64,000 nt of DNA from Bolinopsis microptera. Lineage: Eukaryota; Ctenophora; Tentaculata; Lobata; Bolinopsidae. Both the position numbers and the translations under genes were made by a program. The first letter of the stretch is position 1. Each line of letters opens with the position of its first letter. The notes under the pieces are model-generated. The model worked only from the letters and a program-made list of their open reading frames with translations. It was not told where the DNA came from and searched no databases. Location: positions 10,238,411-10,302,410 of the forward strand of contig NC_087073.1 in NCBI RefSeq assembly GCF_026151205.1. Reading direction: 5' to 3'. Below, in pieces: positions 48,792-59,252 of this stretch.

Positions 48792-51536
48792 AAGTGCCGA
48801 CTTCTCAAATGACAATTCATTATCAATTTTAAACTTGTTTCTGTGTCCATTCATTCTGATATGAAATGGAGAAACCGTTTGGCCGAAATAGGTATCGTCT
48901 TTTAGGCTCTGGGGAAGTTTATTACAAATTTGGCATTGGGCGACATAAATTATATTGCTGTCCTTACATGTCAACCGGAAATCCAGAGTTAAATCCAAAC
49001 CATTGACAGTGATAACTTCGTTGGAGTTGAACAGTTGGGGACAGGTTGCACAGCCTCTCCCCCCACAGTTTTGGCTTACGGTGAAAGAATCCGTTTCGGA
49101 GCACGAACTGAGTTTTCTATTGCGCACTACTGTGTTGCCTATAGATGGCTGTTTACGTAGTGCAAACAATATCTGTACGTCTCCGCATAATTGTTTGATG
49201 TCCTCACTAGTAGAGTGTACCAACTTCCTAAGTTCAGTGACCTCTTTGAAAAATTTCACTGAAAAGACAACTTTGTCAGTGATTGGCTTCTTTTCTTCCC
49301 TCTCATACAAATCGTGTTCTATTGACCTCAAGACTGCTTCAGGCTCTGTTTCCGTTAAGGTCCCCTCCTTGTGTCCACTTTTCATTAGGTCTTCTTTAAG
49401 TTCCTCCAGGTCCTCCACACAGGTGTGATCCTGCGAATTTCGCTTGATCACTCGGATCATCTGTGAGAATACTACTGATTTAAAGACGTGGTTTGGGTGG
49501 AAACTATCAGTATTAAGGTAAAGCCTGGCATCAGTCTCTTTCTTAAATAGTCTGTAGTCGATGTTGTTGTTCTCCCCCAGGGAGAGTTCTACATCCAAGT
49601 AGTTAACTGATTTGCCAAACTGACAATCACCGAACTGAATTCCAAATCGTTTTGCGGCTTCATTTAGTTTCGACACAAAAAGATCAAATTGCCTCCTGGA
49701 GCCCTTCCAAATTCCAAAGACATCGTCGATGAAGCGTCGCCAGAATAAAATAAGACTCCATAGCTGTATCATTTCAGGCCAGATGTTGATGAATAGCACC
49801 CAATGAAGCATGATATCAGCGACTTGACGCGAAATACAATTTCCAGTTGGGATACCCTTTTTGCCTGTGTACACATTTTCTTGAAAAGTGACAAAGGAGT
49901 TTGTGAAGATAGTCTCCGTGAATGTTTTCAGAATAGCCTTTCGTTTATCAATCATAGTACTACCGTTCAGGGCATGTTCCAATGCAGACATAGCTATTTC
50001 AGGTTTTATGCTTGGATACAGACTGATCACGTCTAAAGTAAACAAGTTGATGGTGCTATATTTTGACATGTCTGCAGATTCATTAAGGTTTTTTATGTTA
50101 CTGAGAAGGTCTGGTGTATCCAGGAGAAACTCCTGTTGGCAATAAATCCTACTTACATCTGTTAGGTATGGGCTAACCCACTTTTCTAGCCTGTAAAGGG
50201 GGCCTTCCTTAGTGGCATGGACAAGCCTGGTAGGGGGAACTATTTTCCCCTCAATCTGTTGTGGACTTAATTTATGCAGCTTAAATAAAGGGTACACATA
50301 AGGGACTACTGGTTTGAATACATGTGCATGCATTTGGTTATTATTTTCATTAAGTCCAGTAATGAGTTTCTTGTCTTTTTCTGTGATTTTCCCCTCTGAT
50401 AAAGCCAGAAGAACTGCATCCTTAACATTATTCTTCACATCTGTCATTTTCTCTTCAACTGACATTTGGGAATGAGCAAAGTTATCTCTGTCTCCTAAGT
50501 TCCTTTGAACACATTCCACAGCTTCCTTATAGTCAAGAATCAAGGTCGATCCTCCTTTGTCAGCTTTGGTGACAAAGATGTTCTCATCTTCTATATTTTT
50601 CAAAATCCATCTCTTCCCTCTCCTCTCTGCTGGTGTCAGGTTAGACTTCGGGTCAGCAGGCATGAAGCTGTTTACGAAACCCATCAGTTTTGTTTTTATT
50701 TCATCAAAGAGCGGGTTGCTGTACTCAGGATGCCTTCTTGAAGGTATCCTTAAGCCAGGATGTTCGTCTTCGTTGAAACTATTGTTCTCAGTTGGGTTAT
50801 CATGAAAGAACGCCGTCCATGAAACTTTACGTAAGAACTCTTTGGTGTCATACTGAAGGTCTTCCTTACTTGCCTTTTTACTTTCCACAAAGTTCAAGCC
50901 TTTGGCCAGATACAAAAATGCTATATCGGGGACTTCTACATGGGACAGATTTCTCACAACTGTGGACGATATCTCCTTGACTCTCTGTTCCAACCATAAC
51001 TTTTTCCGGTTCTGCTTGTTTTTCTGGTAGCGTTTGCGCCCGGCCTTCTTCTTTTCGGCAGATGCTTTTCTCCACTTCTTGCGTTTGGAATTTGAAGAAG
51101 GAGGGTTGGCTTCTGTTCCCTGTTTGTTGAGATGAAACTGAATTTTCTTTTGGTGGGTTTTCCTGATGCGCTCACGAACCTTTTCAGCCTTGTTTTGAAG
51201 GGATTGCAAAGTTGGTCCGGAATCTTCAACAAGTTTAAGCAGTTTGCTAAACTGTTGGCCCAGCTTAACAATATCTCGATTAGCCTCGACAACTGAACAC
51301 TCCTTGAGAATGCGTAATCTTGCATCCTTTAAAATGGCTGTCTTCTTCAACTCCAAGTCCCTATAACTAAACTGTTTACCAATGTCAGGCTTAACACTCG
51401 ACAGAATTCTCGATCCCAATAACTCCCTGCTATCCATAATACCCAGAATCAGGTGCAGCTGCATCTCTCTTTTGATAAGTTTTTCATTAATCGCATGTAA
51501 CCTAATTTTGAAATCATCTGTATCACTTGGCTCCAT
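48624..51536 (-). CDS. Penelope-like RT with C-terminal GIY-YIG endonuclease
   Basis: 970 residues, start ATG at 51536. The N-terminus is a basic, coiled-coil-like region (KKWRKASAEKKKAGRKRYQK). The PLE-type RT follows, with ADKGGSTLILD, YVYPLFKLHKLS, motif A FTLDVISLYPSI (about residue 500), motif B GIPTGNCISRQVAD, motif C FWRRFIDDVFGIW (about residue 600) and YLDVEL. A Cys cluster (CGGRGCATCP, about residue 810) leads into a GIY-YIG nuclease (IIYVAQCQIC, DTYFGQT, HIRMNGHR, about 860-960). PLEs use this nuclease for target-primed reverse transcription. All catalytic motifs are present. Length is at the upper end for Penelope ORFs. Confidence 0.93.
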   Translation of the reverse strand: MEPSDTDDFKIRLHAINEKLIKREMQLHLILGIMDSRELLGSRILSSVKPDIGKQFSYRDLELKKTAILKDARLRILKECSVVEANRDIVKLGQQFSKLLKLVEDSGPTLQSLQNKAEKVRERIRKTHQKKIQFHLNKQGTEANPPSSNSKRKKWRKASAEKKKAGRKRYQKNKQNRKKLWLEQRVKEISSTVVRNLSHVEVPDIAFLYLAKGLNFVESKKASKEDLQYDTKEFLRKVSWTAFFHDNPTENNSFNEDEHPGLRIPSRRHPEYSNPLFDEIKTKLMGFVNSFMPADPKSNLTPAERRGKRWILKNIEDENIFVTKADKGGSTLILDYKEAVECVQRNLGDRDNFAHSQMSVEEKMTDVKNNVKDAVLLALSEGKITEKDKKLITGLNENNNQMHAHVFKPVVPYVYPLFKLHKLSPQQIEGKIVPPTRLVHATKEGPLYRLEKWVSPYLTDVSRIYCQQEFLLDTPDLLSNIKNLNESADMSKYSTINLFTLDVISLYPSIKPEIAMSALEHALNGSTMIDKRKAILKTFTETIFTNSFVTFQENVYTGKKGIPTGNCISRQVADIMLHWVLFINIWPEMIQLWSLILFWRRFIDDVFGIWKGSRRQFDLFVSKLNEAAKRFGIQFGDCQFGKSVNYLDVELSLGENNNIDYRLFKKETDARLYLNTDSFHPNHVFKSVVFSQMIRVIKRNSQDHTCVEDLEELKEDLMKSGHKEGTLTETEPEAVLRSIEHDLYEREEKKPITDKVVFSVKFFKEVTELRKLVHSTSEDIKQLCGDVQILFALRKQPSIGNTVVRNRKLSSCSETDSFTVSQNCGGRGCATCPQLFNSNEVITVNGLDLTLDFRLTCKDSNIIYVAQCQICNKLPQSLKDDTYFGQTVSPFHIRMNGHRNKFKIDNELSFEKSALSMHCFLAHKSDFTMGVFKLGVVRKVRPTELDREESILISKFRTNIFGLNRIVVTR

Positions 51537-51685
51537 AACAGGTCTTTATGACACTCGAAACACAGACTGGTCTTAACGTGTTCACACGAAAACAGGGGGG
51601 TGTTCAAGTATCTCCTCAGATCCACAGATGATGATGTTAGGTTTGTGCCGTCTCCCTATGTGTCAAGGGGGTTGTCATGTGTCAA

Positions 51686-52066
51686 ATCAATTTGGTTTGG
51701 ACACATAGTAAGACAGCACAAATATAGGTGAATTCTTCGTATATTTACATCTCTAGCCTATAAAAATAAAATTAGGTTAGACTAATGAAAGCAATTTAAA
51801 AGTTAACAACTTGAAAATTCAAAACAGATTTTAATCTGAAACTTTACTAAAGAGCTCAATGTGCTAGGTAGAATGGACAACAGAGCATAACAGATTATTC
51901 AGCGAGTAACTACAATCCTATTTAACCCAAAAATATTAGTTCTAAATTTTGAAATAAGAATGCTCTCTTCTCTATCAAGTTCTGTTGGTCGGACTTTTCT
52001 TACTACACCTAATTTAAAAACTCCCATAGTGAAATCAGATTTATGCGCTAGAAAACAATGCATGGA
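51686..52066 (-). repeat. Penelope pseudo-LTR, upstream partial copy
   Basis: A 5'-truncated copy of the element end, joined head-to-tail to the full copy. It carries the C-terminal 50-odd codons of the nuclease ORF without the rest. Presumably it supplies promoter sequence for the full copy, as known for Penelope PLTRs. Confidence 0.93.
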
Positions 52067-52570
52067 AACGATGTATCCTGACATGATGTGTCCGATAGAA
52101 TTAGAAACTAAAGTTTTCTCCATAGTTATTAACCAAGATATCAAAGTTAGAGTTTCCCCTCAGAAGAAGGCTCGTGTGATCTACATTCCTTAGGGTGGCA
52201 TTCCTTAAAGATCGGAGAGAAGGTTTGAGTTTTTAATTTGGGGATTCAAAACTTTAACTTGAGGTTGTGGTCTTTAAGTTTATGTTTAATGCATATGTTG
52301 ACTGAATAATAATTATTTAAACGACAACCTCAACGATTCTCATAAGTGTTATCATTATTGTTTCCGTAATAACGTGAAGTGGATAACGTGAAATGGATAA
52401 AATGCTAGGTAATAAATCGATTCTATGGATTAAAACTTGGTAATGACAGCTTAGTAATCCGTCGGAGCAACAAAAAAATGGGGCTTGCCGTTCATTATAC
52501 ACCGAATAAATTTAGACTATGTTAAAACAAAATGTGATTACTTTTCTGCTTTTAGGTTTGTTAGTGTAAC

Positions 52571-53600
52571 CTGGCTGAGGTCTGTAGAAATCGGATGCAG
52601 TGTCGTAGACCTCAAACTCTATCTCTGTTACATCCCTACTCCAGTCTTTGGTCCACGACTTGTCTCCACATGTAGCGTCTGAGAAAAGGAAATCGAGCAC
52701 CTCCACCTCGTCGCAGTGTAGAACCAATCTGATACTCGAGGTCTTAACTAATGTTATTCTCCAGACCTGTTTAGAAGATAATCGTCATGTTCGTGTCTGA
52801 GTTCAATTAATGAGTAATTCGGTGGGGCTAATTGCAGATATTTTTTGAATATTTCTGATATTTTTGCGTTTCGTCTTAGCATTCATGGCGCATACCTTTT
52901 CCGTATCTGAGGAACTGATATTTACGGGTAAGTCAATGCTATCCGTGCTACAATCCCAAATCCAGAACTTTACGGAAGAGCCGAAACTGAGGTTGATGCC
53001 TCCTGCATAGTGTCCCTCTGAAGTGGAAAAGAACACAGTCACCCTATCATTACTATCCAGCTCACTGTTTGTCCTTATCTCCAGAGGTGTGGTCTCCAGA
53101 TGGTAGTTGTAGTACGCATCACGTTCTATTGACAGCCAGCCTGGTTTAATTGTAAAAATTAAAGCATGAAGGTGTTCATTAGCTGATTATGCAGTGAGAA
53201 AGTGAATCTGAATAAACTCAACTAAGTATATCCAGTATACAACTAATCAAACCTTGATAAAATATTACAACACTACAAATCTATTACATTTATTGAGTAT
53301 CGTGTAGTGGAATGGAAGCATTTTAACCAGGTGTAGTCAGTTCACACCCTCATGGCTCCATAACATGAAGAGTTTGTTTTAATTTTAGATAAAAAGCTCG
53401 ATCTGGGAGTCGTCGAGGAGAAAGGGCTTTTTTTCTGTGAATCAAAATTTTTGATTTACATGAACATCAACAAAATGTTTGGTAAATGGCGTTGAAGGAT
53501 GACAATTTTAGATCAGACGGACAATAATCATGAAAAATTCACCTTCATCATCAGCTGTAGAGCCAATGGATAGAAGAGATAACAGAAAGATCATCACCAT
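52571..53600 (-). CDS. Paralogous secreted ectodomain gene (partial): signal peptide plus unnamed domain
   Basis: Exons 53600-53543 (MVMIFLLSLLSIGSTADDE, signal peptide), 53140-52896 and 52766-52571 agree in phase. The domain has GWLSI, PLEIRTNSE, then VWRITLVKTS, SDATCGDKSWTKDWSRDVTE and YDTASDFYRP. It matches the plus-strand gene at 46886-47427 in motif order, intron position and intron phase (1, 0, 1). The last exon ends at a phase-1 donor (CAG|GTTACA), so the gene continues toward lower coordinates. There the Penelope unit now sits. The GCC2/TM exons at 44.5-43.9 kb would fit in phase, but lie beyond an opposite-strand gene. The domain family is not recognised. Confidence 0.7.
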
Positions 53601-55013
53601 ATATACTGATTCTGTTTAATCTAAACCCTTGTGGTTTGGGATTGTAACAATAACGGGAGAGCTGGGGTAATGTGATAATTTCAATGATAAAGTTTGTGTA
53701 TACCTAGACGTTGGGTCCAATAAAGAACAACACAACTCAGGGAGTAACAAACTTGAATAACCTTGAATAATATACAATATACATCCAGCTTCAAACACGA
53801 GCAAGATACATGTAAAAGCTAACACAAGTAAAATGTCGAGAATCGAGAGTCGAGACAAAATTACTTACTCTTGACTTACAAAAGTTATAAACGAATTTCA
53901 AATACTTGTGCTGACTTTTACGAGACATATTTAAAAGTGTGAACCTCAAAAAACTTCAATCAACGAGTACATGCACAGTGTGTATTACACGCAATATCTA
54001 GAGAAAGGTGACTAAATGCTTATGGCTACTATAATCGGTACACATTTCGTAGTTCAACATGATCGTGTAAATAACTGAGAGGGTGTAGACTGTAGTTCGT
54101 GAGGTAACTTAATATTTAAAATATTTTATGCATAACTTAATCGGTAATACCATAAATTTAGTTTCGATAACCTAAATGTCATTAGTTTCAGTTATATAAT
54201 GAAAATTATATTGTGAATGAACTGTAGATATTGGTATACCTTATCGGACTTTATTTGGACGGACATTACTTGAACGCTGGAGGCCCTAGCTCGTTCATCT
54301 TAATGTCCGTTCAAATAAAGTCCGTTCAATTAATGTCCGTCCAAGTTAAAGTCCGTTGAATTTTTTTCAAAAATTTTTTCATTTCGAACTTTTTGTCCAG
54401 AATATGACAATTTTTTAATTTCAGTCAATTTCAATAGCTATCATCAGACTAAACTATATTGTTGAATTAATAAAAACAAGGTATTATAAAATTTTAACAA
54501 TCTGAATTGTAAATATCACATTATTGCATGATCACTATCTTGAAGTTGATCAGAAGTTCACATATCTTTCTGTACCTGGAAACCAGCCAGTTCATGGGAA
54601 GGAGCTGGAGAAGAGAAATCCCTAAAGACAGACACCTTGTTGCTCTGGAGATGAGTGTCTGCAAGGTGGGTGCAAATTTCCTATCTTTCTATCAACAAGG
54701 CCGGTGCTTTATATGAATCATAAAGTTATACCTTTATATACCGGGTACCTTGATGTCAATGCTAAATTATGGCCAATATATTCATTTTGTCTGAGATAAG
54801 TAAAATGTGTAAATATTTCTCGATATCAGTAGGCAATTAAGATAGATTGAATCAATACTTCACACTGTCGACTAAAATTAAATTTTCGTTTGTATATCCA
54901 CTAACATCTCTCTATTTCCAAGCCTTCTTCTGTGATCACAGAAGCTACTTTTCCTTTCTTTCTAGTCCCAATTTCGTCGTCATGAACAGTATCAGACAGT
55001 ATCTGCCCTATTC
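53601..55013. other. Non-coding DNA with a small foldback
   Basis: No gene is seen. It contains the inverted repeat at 54245-54360. Confidence 0.5.
54245..54360. repeat. Short inverted repeat of GTCCG motifs
   Basis: CGGACTTTATTTGGACGGAC is inverted at GTCCGTTCAAATAAAGTCCG. A second right arm (TAATGTCCGTCCAAGTTAAA, GTCCG) follows directly. This looks like a tiny foldback element or the fused ends of one. Confidence 0.75.
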
Positions 55014-56680
55014 TTAGCTCAACTCCAAACTCAGTAGGAGTTGTAATCTTCTCGTCTCCGATCTGTGTTGCAGCAACAGCTGCATTTGTTTTTCCTCAGT
55101 CACTTCTATATTTTGAAATTCAGTCTCTTCTTGCTGAACCGATCTTGTGCGGAGGCTGTCAAATTCTGATAAATTAGATACATGAGTAAAAAGTTTCTGA
55201 ACTGGAGCTCCGATCAGTTTTGAAATAGTGTCGCCATTTATCAGTGGATTGATGACTGAGTTTATGGGCAGTATGAGCATTGAAAAGAAGCTGTGGCATC
55301 AATGCGTTCCAGAGAGTGTAGAATGCAGATAACAATAAAAGGAATCCAGCATAGGAAGATAGTTGCCACAATAAAAGCTATCTTCCTATTCATTTTCCTT
55401 GTCCGTCGAGAGGCCTGCTTTTTAGTCTGGGTATTTGATACGTTTTTTGAGGAGTTGCTGGAATTTAAGGCGATGAGAAGATACGAAGTGGAGATGAAAA
55501 TGAAGCAAATGGAATTGAGAGCTATATCATTATAGTATGCTCCAGACAAATAGTTTCTGGGGATCGTCTATGTTGACAAAGTATTTAAAAAGACATACTA
55601 CGTCGTTTCCGTAGAAATTAAGATTGATGATCGTAGCAGTGTGATCTACATACATTCCATCATGTGAGATTTGAGAACATGCCTGCAACTATTTCCCAGC
55701 TCAACGTCGTTTCTCTCATACTGCATACGTTCGTAGTACGTCTCCAGAACCGGCAAAATGTCTCTCTTGTTTGCAGTTCCGATAAAAAATCGCAGTTCAT
55801 CAAGGAATTTAACCCCGTTAACGAAGAAATCTTCAAATATCTCGATGATTGGAATAATGGAAACCGAAATTGATGCAACAAGGAGCAACATTGCCCCTGC
55901 TATAAGTTTAGGCGATGTTGGATGTGATCCAAGTTACTCTGCCTGGTGTCTTTTTTGAGTTCCAAACAATACAAAGTCTGACAAAGCTTAACACAGTCAT
56001 GGAGAATAAATAAATCTGTGATCCGATAGTGCTGACAACGCCAATAACTGAATACTCAGTGCTTGTCATCCACTTCATTTGATCTCTGCAGTATAATCCA
56101 TCTTTTGAGGTGATGTTAATGTTATCATAGACTGCTATGCTGAGAAGTCGAGAAGATAACAGCCCACTAGGAAGTCACCAAAAGAAATCAAAATCACTAA
56201 ACATTTGTTGACCATAACAACAGCGTTTTTACTGGTACCCAGCTTGCGTAGAGACTTTATGATTATTAATATTATTACAATAGATAGTTTTTGGGAGTTC
56301 CAAATAGTTTCTGATTATTCTGATTTCTTGCGACAAATGATACTGCACTGTTAGAATAAACGACGTTTCAAAGTAACAACTTCGTACTCATGCTAATATT
56401 ATTATTATATATATTATATATATTATATAATATTATTACGTTTGCGATGATATATAATAATAGCCGATATCCCGATAGACCATGACAGAATTTTAATGAT
56501 AAGAGTTGCCCAGAAATTTTTTCAGCAGTGATCGTTGCATTCATTTGTGTTATCCAAGCAATCAAATTTCCCATCGCATTTTTTAGTCATCGTTATGAAA
56601 TCATCTGGATCACATCTGATCGAAGTGATTTGTACCGCTCCTACTAAATCGCTCGCCCAAATTTTAAGAAAATTCTTGTG
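55014..56680 (-). pseudogene. LDLa-linked rhodopsin-type GPCR pseudogene (relaxin/GRL101-receptor-like)
   Basis: Minus strand, apparently one exon. An LDL-receptor class A module (ITMTKKCDGKFDCLDNTNEC) is followed at once by a TGA, then TM1-like sequence in the same frame (ATLIIKILSWSIGISAIIIY). The TM2 (VNKCLVILISFGDFLVG), TM3 (VIGVVSTIGSQIYLFSMTVL), TM4-5, TM6 (IAFIVATIFLCWIPFIVICI) and TM7 (INSVINPLING) segments lie in different frames. At least four shifts and several stops occur, plus an ATATAATA microsatellite between TM1 and TM2 (about 56400-56460). The LDLa-7TM order resembles RXFP/GRL101 receptors. It cannot make a receptor as it stands. Confidence 0.78.
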
Positions 56681-56711
56681 AAAAGGCCCTTTGGGCATAA
56701 AAAGTGATCTG

Positions 56712-56744
56712 GATGGGTGTATTTTTGGACGCTGATTCCGAATC

Positions 56745-56777
<33 letters not shown>

Positions 56778-57410
56778 ATGACGTAGGGTTAAAATGCTTC
56801 CCTGGAGAGTTATGGGCAAAAAACCATTTTGGTCACGTGACAGGCTAGTAAAATACGAATTCGATTGTTTAGGGCCCGGGTTAGGGTTAGAGTTGTGGTA
56901 AGGGTTATGGTTAGCTTCGGGGTTATGGTTAGGATGATAATTAATCACTCTACACTCGACTGTCACGTGACTTTTTCAACCCGTTCTCTAGCTGGTCCTG
57001 AACGACTATTCGAAACCCTAACCCTCTTATTTGATCCCAACCCTAACCCTAACCCAATCCTTAACAAAAGCATATGCTGAAACCCTAACCCTAACGAGAA
57101 ATTAGACTAACTTCCTTATACTGTATACGGTCATATCACGTGATCGAGACAGTTTTTCGCCTATATCTCTTCAGGGGAGCATTTTAACCCTATGTCATGG
57201 GGGTGATTCGGAATCAGCGTCCGAAAATACATCGATTGAAGTTGGTTTCAACTGTCGGGGGCCCTTTTAGAACAATCTCGAACTCGAAGATCGACTGTAT
57301 GTAGAATGATTTAGTACGCTTGTTATGGTTAGGGTTAGTATAGGATTGGGATTAGGGTTTATGTAAAACCGTTTTGTACGGCTGCAAAACCATAAAAACC
57401 AAAGTCACGT
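56712..57410 (+). mobile_element. MITE family E, copy 3 (approximate limits), with 31-C run
   Basis: Plus-oriented relative of copy 1: GGACGCTGATTCCGAATCA, then 31 C (56747-56777) where copy 1 has 5-6 C, then ATGACGTAGGGTTAAAATGC, a TCACGTGA at 56834 and TTAGGG-like tracts. It is interrupted by copy 2 at 56932-57321. Its likely continuation after 57331 includes another TCACGTGA (57404). The outer ends are not resolved. Confidence 0.6.
56932..57321 (-). mobile_element. MITE family E, copy 2, nested in copy 3
   Basis: Flanked by GTTATGGTTA at 56922-56931 and 57322-57331, a 10-bp duplication inside the telomere-like tract of copy 3. The ends (GGATGATAATTAATCACTCT and, inverted, AAGCGTACTAAATCATTC) correspond base-for-base to those of copy 1. 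It includes TCACGTGA at about 56970 and 57137. It is about 85 bp shorter than copy 1, which has an internal duplication of the CCCCCATGA segment. Confidence 0.87.
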
Positions 57411-57641
57411 GAAATTTTCATTTGATGCATCGCCACAATAATATAGCATCAACCCAATCACAAACTTGGAAATACTCGATACATTTTAGTTTGTTATTAA
57501 TATTACGAACAAAATTATATTTATTAATATAAATATTGTCTGGAGACCTGATAAAAAACGTACAAGATAATAGTAATTGTTGGAAACTAATCTAACATAC
57601 ATATAGTATTATTGGATGTGCAGCGTGGCCCAGTTGCTAAT

Positions 57642-57955
57642 TGTCCATTGTTAATGGACTAGCCCGGCGCGCGCTACTTTATACCGCTACTTTATAGCAC
57701 TTACTTGCCGTTGGCCTTGACCATTGGTAATGGTCTGGCCCGGCGCGCTACTTCGTAGCACGTGCCATCGGGCCATAACATTTCGAGAAGAAAGCGGCGC
57801 GCGCTACTTTGACGGATGTTACTCGTCTAAATTGCTTGACGGATGTTACTCGTCTAAATTTCTTCGAAGTAGCGCGCGCCGCTTTTTTCTCGAAATGGCC
57901 CGGTGGCAAGTGCTACGAAGTAGCGCGCGCCGAGCCAGATCATTAACAATGGTCA
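57642..57955. mobile_element. GC-rich foldback element
   Basis: The ends are inverted: TCCATTGTTAATGGACTAGC against CATTAACAATGG. Long GC arms (CGGCGCGCGCTACTTT, TTTCGAGAA) are repeated in both orientations. The left arm is partly duplicated. The centre has two copies of TGACGGATGTTACTCGTCTA in direct tandem. It is strikingly GC-rich in AT-rich DNA and has no coding capacity. Confidence 0.75.
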
Positions 57956-57959
57956 AGCG

Positions 57960-59216
57960 CTACCTCGAAAAAATTTAGACGAGTCACCACGTGATACAAC
58001 GTCCTGGTAGGTTGTAAACCTAAAATTCCTAATATTGACCGCGGTCGACGAGTCCAACCCAGCTAGTGCGCATTTTGGTAGGGTATAAACCTACAAGCTA
58101 CTAGTATTTTGAAAATTTAAACAAGTTATATCATTTGTCAAGATTTAAAAATTGAGCGGTTTTGTAATTTTTTGTCGATTTCACATTCAACATTGGAATA
58201 GAACAGTAACAAATATTAAAAATTTAAGCACGATTCTTTAAAAATTTAATGAATGCAGCCCACATACAATTTAATGTACACGTTTTGAGTTTATATTTGT
58301 ATCAGAGGTGCGAAAAGGAACTTTGTTAATAATGTAATCTTGATTTGAACTTGGAGCCACAAGGCCAGGGTGATTTTCAAATGTTTCCTCGCTGTATCGT
58401 TGCCCAAACATTTTAGGCAACTTATTAGCTAGCATCTTTTAAAAGATATTAGCCTCTCTTCCATTCCACCGTTGTTAATACTGTTCTTTTGTCAGACATA
58501 TTAATCAGTTGGTCTGTCGACAGTCGAGATGGAGGCTTATAGAATATATTGGAGACCAGTATATATATATTTTACTAACTGCATTTAGCTAGTTTATAGT
58601 AAATACACACGATCGCAGAATAGAGGAGTACAATTGGGCTCTTTGTTCTGTGACCGTGTTTCCTCGGTGGGCCGACAGGTTTTTGTTGTGTAGTAGTGCT
58701 GGGGAAAAAACACGCTTTAACTATCAATGAGAGTAAATATTTTTAATTCTCGACCTTAGTGTGAAGGTTAAATGACATGAGGGGCTCTGCCTTGACAATT
58801 TTATATTCTAGTACACTAGCACTTGTTATTTGGGTTAATGGTTAATGGTTATGATAGTTAAAATATGACCATAAGCATCATTTAAAACCAGAAATCAATA
58901 TATATATATAATGCTGTACAATGTGGTGAAGGCCCGATATTTGCAGCTTTTCTGTAGAACAGAAATATCAGTAAAACAAAAATATAATTTGTATGCCAAT
59001 TTTATTCTTTCTTAAAGTTAAGTTGTTTGCCCCCTGGAAATAGACGAACAATCAACAAATAACTGCGACTGTGTCATTGCCCCAGTATTATGCCCAATTT
59101 TGTCATAGAATTAGCATATCCAATATCCATGGCAATAATGATTGTTCCCCCACGAAATCTACATGCATTTTCCTGAAGTTACTCCACAATAATTTATTTT
59201 ATACTGCCTTCAATTA
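57960..59216. other. AT-rich intergenic DNA
   Basis: No gene is seen. A short motif (GTCCTGGTAGGTTGTAAACC) near 57999 recurs inverted near 39713, marking another dispersed repeat. Confidence 0.45.
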
Positions 59217-59220
59217 TTAA

Positions 59221-59252
<32 letters not shown>

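Larger units (their letters stand above)
48411..52066 (-). mobile_element. Intact Penelope-like retroelement with pseudo-LTRs
   Basis: The unit is flanked by a 13-bp duplication, AACGATGTATCCT, at 48398-48410 and 52067-52079. On the minus strand it reads: 381-bp partial copy of the element's own 3' end (52066-51686), then a full-length copy (51685-48411) with one 970-codon ORF. This tandem partial-plus-full arrangement is the pseudo-LTR (PLTR) structure characteristic of Penelope elements. The two 381-bp copies look identical and the ORF is unbroken, so the insertion is recent. It lies directly after the last visible exon of the Sushi gene. Confidence 0.93.

Noticed and set aside
48411-52066. 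LTR retrotransposon
   Set aside because: The direct repeats include part of the ORF and there is no gag, protease or integrase; the RT and GIY-YIG type fit Penelope.
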